A stretch of DNA of 64,000 nucleotides from Falsiroseomonas bella (lineage in GTDB: Bacteria; Pseudomonadota; Alphaproteobacteria; Acetobacterales; Acetobacteraceae): positions 434,001 through 498,000 of the forward strand of contig NZ_QGNA01000002.1 in NCBI RefSeq assembly GCF_003173615.1, written 5' to 3'. Shown here piece by piece: positions 6,939-15,645 of the stretch (within the stretch, counting starts at the first letter, position 1; every line of letters starts with the position of its first letter). Below the pieces are notes generated by a model. The model was not told the origin of the DNA. It ran no database searches and saw nothing but the letters and a program-made list of their open reading frames with translations. The position numbers were made by a program, and so were the translations under genes.

Positions 6939-8447
6939 CTAGCTGCGCGCTGCGGCCAGGCGCCGCTTGCGCATGTCGCGCCGCACCGACAGCCCCAGCG
7001 ACACCAGCATCAGCCCGACGATCGCCAGCGCCCAGGGATAGTTCAGCACGTACCAGGGATCGCCGCCGGCCAGCTGCCAGGCGCGCAGCATCTCGGTTTC
7101 GATCAGCCGGCCCAGCAGCAGTCCGACCACCACCGCCGCCACCGGGAAGCCGTAGCGGGACAGCAGCCAGCCCAGCACCGCGAAGACGAAAAGCGTGATA
7201 GGACCGGCGATGGAGCCCTCGATCGCGAAGGCGCCCATGGTGGACATGACAAGCACCGAGGGGATGAGGTAGCGCAGCGGCAGCCGCACGAGGGTGGAGG
7301 CGCCGTAGACGAACAGCGTGCCGACCACGACCAGGATCGCAGCCTGCGCGAAGTTCGACAGGATGATCGCGTAGACCACGTCCCGGCTCTCTTCCATGAA
7401 GCGCGGGCCGCCCACCACGTTGTGCATGGCGAAGGCCGCCAGCAGGATCGCGGTGGCGCCCCCACCCGGGATGCCGAGGGCCAGCATCGTCGCCATGGAC
7501 CCGCCCTCGGAGCTGGAATTGGCTGATTCGGCCGCGATCACCCCGCGCACGTCGCCTTTGCCGAAGCTTTCCGGATCCTGCGCGTTCCGCCGCGTCTCGC
7601 CATAGGACAGCAGGTTGGCGATGGAGGAGCCGATGCCCGGCACCGCGCCGACGAAGACGCCGATGGCCGATCCACGCAGCAGCGTCACCGGGTTCCTGAG
7701 CACCATCGCGCCGCCGGCGAGGATCCGTCGCAGGCTGATGCTGCGCTCGGCTTCCGATTCCACGATGAACTTCGCATTCACCAGGGCGAAGAGCTGGCTG
7801 GCGGCTAGCAGCCCCACCATGGCCGGGATGGTCGGGATGCCGTCCAGCAGCCAGACTATGCCCATGTCTCCGCGCATGTAGCCGGCCGTGTTCATGCCGA
7901 CCATGCCGAACAGCACGCCGAGCCCCGCCGCGAACAGCCCCTTCGCCACGCTGGAAGCGCCGATCGACCCCAGCAGCACCATCCCCCAGATGCCGATTGC
8001 CGCCATCTCATAAGGTCCGATGCGCAGCACGATCTCCGCCATCGGCTGCACCAGCAGCAGCAGCACGATGTAGGAGATCAGCACCCCGATGCAGGAGGCG
8101 AACAGCGCCGCGCCCAGCGCCTCGTTGTGCTTGCCCTGGCGCGCCATCGGGTAGCCGTCGAAGGTGGTCGCGACGGCGGAGGAGGTGCCGGGAATGTTGA
8201 TCAGCACCGCGGGAATGGAGCCGCCGAAGCCCGCGCCCGTGTAGACCGAGGTCAGGAAGATGATGGCCGGCAGGAACTCCATGTAGAGCGTGGCCGGCAG
8301 CACCAGCGCCATCGCCATGGAGACGGAGATTCCCGGCAGCGCGCCGAAGAGCAGTCCGATCAGCAGCCCCGGCACCACCCAGATCCAGGCATCGAGCGAG
8401 CCCGCGAGCAAGGCGACCGCGGCGCCGAAGGCGGTGGTGTCGATCAT
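6939..8447 (-). CDS. tctA: Tripartite tricarboxylate transporter permease TctA
   Basis: 502 residues, the standard size of the large 11-12 helix TctA subunit. Family motif GALPGISVSMAMALVLPATL near the N terminus, and GGSIPAVLINIPGTSSAVAT, which forms part of the conserved transport core, with a repeated counterpart GIPGGGATAILLA. Imports citrate or other carboxylates with TctB and the periplasmic binding protein. The gene starts 1 nt from the end of tctB and lies in the order tctC-tctB-tctA on the minus strand. Confidence 0.96.
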   Translation of the reverse strand: MIDTTAFGAAVALLAGSLDAWIWVVPGLLIGLLFGALPGISVSMAMALVLPATLYMEFLPAIIFLTSVYTGAGFGGSIPAVLINIPGTSSAVATTFDGYPMARQGKHNEALGAALFASCIGVLISYIVLLLLVQPMAEIVLRIGPYEMAAIGIWGMVLLGSIGASSVAKGLFAAGLGVLFGMVGMNTAGYMRGDMGIVWLLDGIPTIPAMVGLLAASQLFALVNAKFIVESEAERSISLRRILAGGAMVLRNPVTLLRGSAIGVFVGAVPGIGSSIANLLSYGETRRNAQDPESFGKGDVRGVIAAESANSSSEGGSMATMLALGIPGGGATAILLAAFAMHNVVGGPRFMEESRDVVYAIILSNFAQAAILVVVGTLFVYGASTLVRLPLRYLIPSVLVMSTMGAFAIEGSIAGPITLFVFAVLGWLLSRYGFPVAAVVVGLLLGRLIETEMLRAWQLAGGDPWYVLNYPWALAIVGLMLVSLGLSVRRDMRKRRLAAARS

Positions 8448-8448
8448 G

Positions 8449-8913
8449 TCAGAGGACGCTGGTCGGGAAGGGATAAGGGATCAGCAGCCGGAAGCCCTGG
8501 ATCACCGCCAGCGTGAACAGTGGCGGGAACAGCAGCAGAGCCGCCGGATGCCGCTCGCCGCCGATCACGAGTGCGACCAGAACGAAGGCGCAGATCGCGA
8601 CGTCGTATCCAACCTGCTCGAGACCCGCCGTGAACAGGCCGAAGGCGAGAACCAGCGCCAGGATACGAAGCACATCCGCCGCAGTTTCGCGCGGCGCTTC
8701 GCCGGCGGGCACGCGCCGCGTCAGGCAGCCGAAGGCCAGCACCGCCCACAGGCCCAGCACCAGCCAGGCCGTGGGCTGCAGCAGCAGCAGGTTCTGGGGG
8801 TCGAGCGAGACGCCGCGCGCCTCGATCAGGAAGGCAAGCACGCCGGCGGCGATCGCCGTGACGAAGCCGAGCTCCGTCCACGCGATCTTCCGGCGCGTCA
8901 GCCCCTCCGTCAT
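8449..8913 (-). CDS. tctB: Tripartite tricarboxylate transporter small subunit TctB
   Basis: 154 residues with four predicted membrane helices: TELGFVTAIAAGVLAFLIEA, LLQPTAWLVLGLWAVLAFG, ADVLRILALVLAFGLFTAGL and a final AALLLFPPLFTLAVI. This is the layout of the poorly conserved TctB/DUF1468 family. The sequence alone is weakly diagnostic; its position between tctC and tctA with spacings of 10 and 1 nt makes the assignment secure. Confidence 0.9.
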   Translation of the reverse strand: MTEGLTRRKIAWTELGFVTAIAAGVLAFLIEARGVSLDPQNLLLLQPTAWLVLGLWAVLAFGCLTRRVPAGEAPRETAADVLRILALVLAFGLFTAGLEQVGYDVAICAFVLVALVIGGERHPAALLLFPPLFTLAVIQGFRLLIPYPFPTSVL

Positions 8914-8923
8914 GCCGACCTGC

Positions 8924-9937
8924 TCAGCCCGCGCGGCCGGTGAGCAGTTCGCCGTAGCGTTCCATCAGCCGCGAGGTGCTGAGATAGGCGCGGTTCGACG
9001 CCTCCGGCCCGTACCAGGTGGTCGCAAGCTGCTGGCCGGCCAGCGTGGAGATGCATTCCGGATCCTTGCTCGCCTTTTCCACGGCCTGCAGCAGGATGCG
9101 GTAGCGATCGGGCTGCGCGTCCACGAAGCGCTTCGCCACGACGAAGCCGCGCTGCGAGCCGTCCACGAATTGCGGCTCGAAGCCGGCGGCCTTGGCGTGG
9201 TCGCTCAGGATCGGGGTGTCCGGGTAGTCGCTGTTCTTCTCGTCGGTGAACATCAGCAGCGGGCGGATGCGGTCCTTGATCGGCAGGAATCCTTCGCCGC
9301 CCACCAGGCCGACATCCACCACGCCGCCCGCGGTCGCGTTGCGGGCCGGGCCGCCGCCGTCATAGGTCACGACCCGCACGCGCGACCGGTCGATGCCGTG
9401 CCCCTGGCAGAAGAGGGCGAAGTTGATCAGGTCGGCCGAAGCCGGCTGGAGACCCACCGAGAGGCTGCGCGGATCGCGCTTAAGGCTGGCGACCACCTCG
9501 TCGATCGAGCGGATCGGCTTGTCCGGCGCGCAGGCCATCAGCGTGGCGTCGCGCGACGGCAGGTTGATCATCCAGAAATCCTCGGCCTTGTAGCGCGCGT
9601 TGCGCGTGATGATCGAGACCGGGATGAAGGGCGCGGCCGAATGCACCATCATCATGTAGCCGTCGTCAGGCTGCTGCAGGAAAAAGGTGTTGCCGAGCAC
9701 GGTGGCGCCGCCCGGGCGGTTCACCACCGTGACGGGCTGGCCGATATGCCGCTGCACGAAGGGTGCCATCGCGCGCGCCAGGCGGTCATTGTAGCCGCCG
9801 GTGGCGAAAGGCACGAGCAACGTGATCGGCCGCTCCGGGAATCCCTGCGCGCGGGCGGCCGGCGCGGCGAGCGCGACGCCGGCACTGGCGGCGAGAAGCG
9901 TGCGGCGCCCGATGGGCGTGATGCGGGTGCTGGTCAT
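8924..9937 (-). CDS. tctC: Bug-family tripartite tricarboxylate transporter substrate-binding protein
   Basis: 337 residues. N terminus carries a twin-arginine-like signal (GRRTLLAASAGVALAAPAAR, cleavage near AQG), then PERPITLLVPFATGG, the canonical Bug/TctC opening, and VVNRPGGATVLGNTF, the family's ligand-loop motif. Periplasmic receptor for the TctAB pair encoded directly downstream; ligand unknown. This tct operon faces away from the SDR gene at 10105, with which it shares a 167-bp divergent intergenic region. Confidence 0.95.
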   Translation of the reverse strand: MTSTRITPIGRRTLLAASAGVALAAPAARAQGFPERPITLLVPFATGGYNDRLARAMAPFVQRHIGQPVTVVNRPGGATVLGNTFFLQQPDDGYMMMVHSAAPFIPVSIITRNARYKAEDFWMINLPSRDATLMACAPDKPIRSIDEVVASLKRDPRSLSVGLQPASADLINFALFCQGHGIDRSRVRVVTYDGGGPARNATAGGVVDVGLVGGEGFLPIKDRIRPLLMFTDEKNSDYPDTPILSDHAKAAGFEPQFVDGSQRGFVVAKRFVDAQPDRYRILLQAVEKASKDPECISTLAGQQLATTWYGPEASNRAYLSTSRLMERYGELLTGRAG

Positions 9938-10104
9938 TCCCGTTCGTCTCCCTTTGGTGGCCGGCCCCGGCCGCGCTGGGCGGCCGCGCCGGCGGCGTGG
10001 TCGCGGGCAACTAGCCGTCGGTTTCCGCCACCGTCAACCGGCCCCCGGCTTGATCGGCGCGGCCGCCCTGCGCATCGTCCGCGGGCGAGACGGGGGACGC
10101 TGCA

Positions 10105-10896
<792 letters not shown>

Positions 10897-10911
10897 CCTG
10901 CGACGCTCCGG

Positions 10912-11595
10912 TCAAGCCGCGCGTCGCCGCAGCCCGACCCCGCCGAGCGCCGCCATCCCGAATGCCAGAAGCGCGAGGCTGCCCGGCTCCGGCACCCGCG
11001 TGAACCGCAGGACCGCCTGGAAGGAGCAGACATCGGTGTAGTAGCAGCCTTCCGTAAAGATGTCGGTGCGACCGCCGAGATCGGGCCAGAGGTTGTAGGT
11101 GCCCGAGATGGTCCCGCCGGCGGCGCCGTCGCGGCTGGTCCACCGAACGCCGAGCTCCTGGTCCTGGTCCTGCCAGGAGAAGGTGACATCCGGCAGCCCG
11201 CCCGGCGCGCTGAAGAGGCCCAGGTCGAAATAGGCCGAGCGCGTCGTGGTGAAGTCGCTTGCTTCCACCTCGAGCAGTTGCTGCGGCGTTGCCCCGCCGG
11301 TGCGCAGCACCTGCAGGCGGAAGTTCAGGATGCCGTAGTCCCGCAGGTCCACGCCGCTCGCCTCGCCGTAGAGCGAATGCGAGAGGTAGAGACTCATGCC
11401 GTTCGCGAAGGCCTGGTTGCTGAGGGTGAAGCGCGCCTCGACCCGCGCCGGCACCGGGAACTGCTCGCCAGTCGTGTGGGTGTAGATGACCGGCCCGATC
11501 TGATCGAGCTGGAACTGGACGCCCGCATGGGCCGGCGCGGCGAGTCCGACGACGGAGGCGATCGCCAGGGCGGCAACCGGCCTGAGAGAAGACAT
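10912..11595 (-). CDS. PEP-CTERM sorting domain protein
   Basis: 227 residues. Signal peptide (LRPVAALAIASVVGLAAPAHA), a beta-rich middle without a recognised family, and a C-terminal PEP-CTERM tail: VPEPGSLALLAFGMAALGG followed by RRRAA. Such tails are cut and processed by exosortase/EpsH and link proteins to exopolysaccharide or the cell surface. No exosortase gene is in the window. Start at 11595 is supported by GGGAGGGAG 7 nt upstream in the transcript. Stop lies 15 bp from the stop of the convergent SDR gene. Confidence 0.85.
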   Translation of the reverse strand: MSSLRPVAALAIASVVGLAAPAHAGVQFQLDQIGPVIYTHTTGEQFPVPARVEARFTLSNQAFANGMSLYLSHSLYGEASGVDLRDYGILNFRLQVLRTGGATPQQLLEVEASDFTTTRSAYFDLGLFSAPGGLPDVTFSWQDQDQELGVRWTSRDGAAGGTISGTYNLWPDLGGRTDIFTEGCYYTDVCSFQAVLRFTRVPEPGSLALLAFGMAALGGVGLRRRAA

Positions 11596-11752
11596 GGCGT
11601 GCTCCCTCCCGTCGCGAAGACCGGTGACGATGCCGCCGCCGGCCGCGGCATGACAAGACCCGCCCGCGCACATCCGCATGAGGGCCGCATGCTGGACGGT
11701 CGCGCCGTTTGGCGGCAGCCTGCGGCCCTCCGCATTCGGACCGGATCGAGCC

Positions 11753-13156
11753 ATGCCCAGCCGCGACGGCGCCATCTCCCGCGCGCTCTCCTTCTTCGAC
11801 GATGGCGGCTATGCCGCGCTGCTCTCGCGCCTCGTCGCCATCCCCTCCACCTCGCAGGACCCCGAGCATGCATCAGCCCTGCCGCGCTACCTGGAGGAAG
11901 GTCTCAGCGCCTGGGTGCGGAAGCTCGGCTTCGAGGCGACCGTCCACCCGAACCCCAAGCCGGGCTTCGGCCCGATCCTGACGGCCACCCGCATCGAGGA
12001 TCCGTCCCGCCCGACCATCCTGCTCTACGGCCATGGCGACACGGTGCGCGGCCTGGACGACCAGTGGCATGACGGGCTGAAGCCCTGGCAGGTGACGGAT
12101 GCCGGCGACCGCTGGTACGGCCGCGGCACCGCCGACAACAAGGGCCAGCACGCGCTGAACCTGGCCGCGCTGGAGGCCGTGCTGGCCGAGCGTGGTGGCA
12201 AGCTCGGCTTCAACGTGAAGCTGGTGATCGAGACGGCGGAGGAACGCGGATCGCAGGGCCTGCGCGACTTCGTCGCGGCGCACAAGGACCTGCTCGCGGC
12301 CGATGCGCTGATCGCCTCGGACGGGCCGCGCGTCGAGCCAGACATGCCCACCATCACCACCGGCACGCGCGGCACCTGGCATTGCGACCTGGCGATCCGC
12401 CTCCGTCCCGGTGGCGTCCATTCCGGCCATTGGGGCGGGCTGACGCGCGATCCCGCCGTGCTGCTCTGCCACGCCATCGCCAGCATCATGGACCGCAACG
12501 GCAAGATCCTGGTGCGCGACTGGCTGCCCGCGGGCGGCGTGCCGCCCAAGGTGAAGGCGCTGCTCGATGGCTGCCCGATCGGCGGCGGCGGGGAGGCGGC
12601 GAGCGTGGACGAAGGCTGGGGCGAGCCCGGCCTGTCGGCCGCCGAGAAGATCTATGGCTGGCAGAGCTTCATCGTCCTCGCGATGGTTTCCGGCCGGCCG
12701 GAGAACCCGGTGAACGCGGTCGCACCCGATGCGCGCGCGCATTGCCAGATCCGCTACACCGTGGACGCGCCGGTGGACCGCTTCGAGGCCGCGCTGCGCG
12801 CCCACCTCGACGCGCATGGCTTCGACTTCGTGAAGATCGAGAACGCCGCGATCCGCATGCCGGCGAGCCGCACCGAAGCCGAGGATCCCTGGGTGATCTT
12901 CGCGCGCGATTCGCTCGCCCGCACGCTCGGTCGGAAGGTGCAGGTGATCCCGAACTCCTCCGGCGGCCTGCCCGGCGATGTCTTCGTTGACCATCTCGGC
13001 GTGCCGCTGGTCTGGATCCCGCACAGCTATTCCGGCTGCAAGCAGCACGGGCCGGACGAGCACCTGCTGAAGGCCACCGCGCGGGAGGGCATCGCGAGCT
13101 TCGCCGGCATCTGGTGGGACCTGGGCGAGAGCGGGGCGCCCGGCCGCCGAAGCTGA
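11753..13156 (+). CDS. M20 family metallopeptidase (dipeptidase/carboxypeptidase type)
   Basis: 467 residues. Zinc-enzyme motifs in order: YGHGDTVRG (metal His, Asp), WYGRGTADNKGQH (bridging Asp), ETAEERGSQG (Glu pair: general base and ligand), ASDGPR (Asp ligand) and PHSYSGCKQHGPDEH (C-terminal ligand His). The large insert starting near GGVHSGHWGG is the dimerisation domain. Hydrolyses peptides or N-acyl amino acids; substrate not predictable. No signal peptide, so cytoplasmic. Start at 11753 fits the family N terminus better than the upstream in-frame start. Confidence 0.92.
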   Translation: MPSRDGAISRALSFFDDGGYAALLSRLVAIPSTSQDPEHASALPRYLEEGLSAWVRKLGFEATVHPNPKPGFGPILTATRIEDPSRPTILLYGHGDTVRGLDDQWHDGLKPWQVTDAGDRWYGRGTADNKGQHALNLAALEAVLAERGGKLGFNVKLVIETAEERGSQGLRDFVAAHKDLLAADALIASDGPRVEPDMPTITTGTRGTWHCDLAIRLRPGGVHSGHWGGLTRDPAVLLCHAIASIMDRNGKILVRDWLPAGGVPPKVKALLDGCPIGGGGEAASVDEGWGEPGLSAAEKIYGWQSFIVLAMVSGRPENPVNAVAPDARAHCQIRYTVDAPVDRFEAALRAHLDAHGFDFVKIENAAIRMPASRTEAEDPWVIFARDSLARTLGRKVQVIPNSSGGLPGDVFVDHLGVPLVWIPHSYSGCKQHGPDEHLLKATAREGIASFAGIWWDLGESGAPGRRS

Positions 13157-13298
13157 CAAGAAGGCAATCTTCGGCGCGGCCATGTGACAGGTCGCGTTAC
13201 GTTTGATCACGCAGGGACATGGTCTCCGCAATCAGCGCGTTGCAGACGGGGGGCAGGATCACCCCCGTCGCGAATTTTCGCGGATCAAGGAGACTAGC

Positions 13299-13877
13299 AT
13301 GAAGACCTCCCGCATTGCGCTGCTCGCCGGCGCCGCGGTCATCGCCGGCGCGCTGGCGCTGCCCGCCATCGCCCAGCCCGGCCCCGGCCAGGGTCCTGGC
13401 CCCGGCGCGGGCGGCCCCGGCCGCGGCGCCCCCGGCTTCGCCATGGGCGAGGCCTTCGGCCGCGCCGACACCAACGGCGACCGGCAGGTCAGCCGCGACG
13501 AGGGCTGGACCTGGCTCAGCGCCCGCTTCGCCGAGATCGACACCAACCGCGACGGCGGCGTGACGGTCGAGGAGTTCCGCGCCTATGCGCAGCAGCGGAT
13601 GGGCGGCCGCACCCCGCCGGCGGAGATGCGCGAGCGTGCCGAGCAGCGTGGCATGGGCATGTTCCGCGCCCTCGACGTGAACGGCAATGGCAGCATCACG
13701 CTCGAGGAGATCCGGCCCTTCGCCGAGGCGATGTTCCGCGCCCGCGACACGAATGCGGATGGCCAGCTCTCCCGCCAGGAAGTGATGCCGCGCCGCGCGG
13801 GGTCCCACCGCGGCGGCCATCACCACGGCCAGGGCGGCGAGCGCCGCGGCCCGCCGGCGCAGCAGCAGTCGAACTGA
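13299..13877 (+). CDS. Secreted EF-hand calcium-binding protein
   Basis: 192 residues. Signal peptide (IALLAGAAVIAGALALPAIAQ) then a Gly/Pro-rich stretch and four EF-hand loops: RADTNGDRQVSRDE, EIDTNRDGGVTVEEF, ALDVNGNGSITLEEI and ARDTNADGQLSRQE; a His/Gly-rich tail (SHRGGHHHGQGG) follows. Probably a periplasmic Ca2+ sensor or buffer; the His tail could also bind transition metals. The ORF can be extended upstream, but AAGGAG lies 7 nt before the ATG at 13299, and the signal peptide begins there. Confidence 0.9.
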   Translation: MKTSRIALLAGAAVIAGALALPAIAQPGPGQGPGPGAGGPGRGAPGFAMGEAFGRADTNGDRQVSRDEGWTWLSARFAEIDTNRDGGVTVEEFRAYAQQRMGGRTPPAEMRERAEQRGMGMFRALDVNGNGSITLEEIRPFAEAMFRARDTNADGQLSRQEVMPRRAGSHRGGHHHGQGGERRGPPAQQQSN

Positions 13878-13888
13878 GCTGCTCTCGG

Positions 13889-13914
13889 GGTGGGGGCGGT
13901 GCTACGCCCCCACC
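13889..13914. terminator. Bidirectional hairpin between convergent EF-hand and glycosyltransferase genes
   Basis: Perfect 10-bp stem GGTGGGGGCG / CGCCCCCACC with a 6-nt loop. The loop contains the stop codon of the minus-strand glycosyltransferase gene (CTA on the plus strand, 13902-13904). It sits 12 bp after the EF-hand gene stop. No T-run, so it may block convergent transcription or 3' decay rather than act as a classical terminator. Confidence 0.45.
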
Positions 13915-15491
13915 TCCGGCGCCCGCTTCACCAGCGCCGCGTCGAGTTCCGCGCGCCGCTCCCAAAGCCCGCGATACCAGGCAAGCCGCGCCGGCACCTG
14001 CTGTGCAACCAGCCGGTTCTGGCGCACCCATTCGCGCGCCGCATCCCCCACGGCCTGCGCGCGATCGGGCGCCGCCAGCAATTCGCGCAGCCGCGCCCAC
14101 AAGGCCTCCGGCCCGTCCACGATAAAGCCCGTCTCGCCCTCCTGGATCGTCGCGCCATAGACCACTGGGCTCGCGAGGCAGCAGAGTCGGTGCGCGCCTG
14201 CCTCCACGAATTTCAGGTCCGACTTGAAGTTGTTGAAGCGCGTGTCCGCCAGCGGCAGGAAGGCGATCTCGCAGCGCGCCATCAGCGCGCGATACGCGTC
14301 ATAGGGCAGGATCGGGTGGAAGCGCTTGTGCGGCGTCCGGAGCGCCTCGAAGCTCGCGCGGTCGAAGATCACCTCCACCGCAAGCCGGTCGCCGGCTTCC
14401 GCCAGCACCGTGTTCAGCGCCTCCAGATAGGGCGCCGTGTCCTCCTCCCGCCGCAGCGCGCCCAGGAACAGCGTCAGCCGCGACGGGTCCGCGAAGTTAC
14501 AGGGCTCCGGCAGTTCCGCGACGGTGTTCGGGAAGACCATCACCTCGTCGTTGAAGCCGCGGAACAGCGCCTCCAGCCGGGGGGTCGAAGTCTGCACAGC
14601 GTGCACGCCGCGGAAGGCGAAGTGGTTCGATCCGGCGATCACTGGCCAATGCGCGGGATCGTCGTCGAATTCCTGCACCACCACCCATCCCTGGCGGCGG
14701 AAGTGGTTCACGAAGGCCGGCGCCTCCGGCGTGTTCAGCAGGCGGCGATGCAGGATCAGGATGCGCGGCGTGCCCTCCGGCAGCTTCGGCGTCTCCGGCC
14801 GCTCGCCGATGCGCAGGCCGATGCCGGGATGCGTCGCCACGGCGCCGAGCGGCATGTCCACCCGCACCTCGTTCACGCCGCCGACCGGCTTCAGCACATG
14901 CGCCAGCAGCATCAGCGGCATGGGCGCGCGACGGGCGGCGCGCAGCAGCCAGCGCGCCGGGCCGGCGCGGCGGAGATAGGCCGCCGCATCGCTGCCGAGC
15001 GCGGCAAGCGCCGGCGCGATGCGCTGCGCGAAAACCTCCGCCTCCTGCGCGTCCGGCAGGGCAGGGACGTCGAGCGGCACCAGCCCGGCGGCGCGCACCG
15101 CCGCCAGCAGGCCCTCCCGCGTCATGGCGCCGGCCGGCACGGAAGGCGCCGCCGCGCCGCCCACCAGCAGGCGCTGCGCCAGTCGCCAATGCTCGGCATT
15201 GGGCGCGTCCACCAGCAGCACGCCCTCCGGCCCGAGCAGCGCGGCCGCGTCGCGGATCGCCCCCGCTGCATCGCTGGCCGGCGCGTGCAGCACCACCAGA
15301 TCGGCGCCGGCCGCCGCGTCGCCGGTCGCGTCATGGGTGACGCGCACCAGCGCGCAGCCGGGATCGCGGCGCACCAGCCAGGCGGCAAGCGCCCCGTCCC
15401 CGCCGATCTGCACCGCGCGCGCCAAGCCGAGCGGGATCCGCGCGCACAGGGCGGGATCGGCAGGCATCGCGGTGGGACCGGCGGCAGGCAT
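13902..15491 (-). CDS. Glycosyltransferase with methyltransferase-like N-terminal half
   Basis: 529 residues. The C-terminal part looks like a GT-B glycosyltransferase: LTLFLGALRREEDTAPYLEA (start of the donor domain) and NNFKSDLKFVEAGAHRL ... VVYGATIQEGETGFIV (the donor-site Glu region). The N-terminal ~170 residues (ADLVVLHAPASDAAG, ALLGPEGVLLVDAP, LLAAVRAAGLVPLDVP) resemble the second half of a Rossmann SAM methyltransferase without an obvious SAM motif I, so possibly non-catalytic. Divergent from the GT41 gene at 15646. Start 15491 has GGGAAG upstream. Probably acts in surface glycan or protein glycosylation. Confidence 0.75.
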   Translation of the reverse strand: MPAAGPTAMPADPALCARIPLGLARAVQIGGDGALAAWLVRRDPGCALVRVTHDATGDAAAGADLVVLHAPASDAAGAIRDAAALLGPEGVLLVDAPNAEHWRLAQRLLVGGAAAPSVPAGAMTREGLLAAVRAAGLVPLDVPALPDAQEAEVFAQRIAPALAALGSDAAAYLRRAGPARWLLRAARRAPMPLMLLAHVLKPVGGVNEVRVDMPLGAVATHPGIGLRIGERPETPKLPEGTPRILILHRRLLNTPEAPAFVNHFRRQGWVVVQEFDDDPAHWPVIAGSNHFAFRGVHAVQTSTPRLEALFRGFNDEVMVFPNTVAELPEPCNFADPSRLTLFLGALRREEDTAPYLEALNTVLAEAGDRLAVEVIFDRASFEALRTPHKRFHPILPYDAYRALMARCEIAFLPLADTRFNNFKSDLKFVEAGAHRLCCLASPVVYGATIQEGETGFIVDGPEALWARLRELLAAPDRAQAVGDAAREWVRQNRLVAQQVPARLAWYRGLWERRAELDAALVKRAPEVGA

Positions 15492-15645
15492 CCGCTTCCC
15501 TGTCCCCGGCAACCCGGCTTCCGTCAACCCACGGTGGTCCGGGCGCCATCGCGATCCGCCCTGCGCTTGTCGCTGCGCCGGCCCCCGTGTTACGGCCGAA
15601 GACCGGTCGGGTCGCAGGGGAGCCGGCCGAGACCGACGGAACGCC

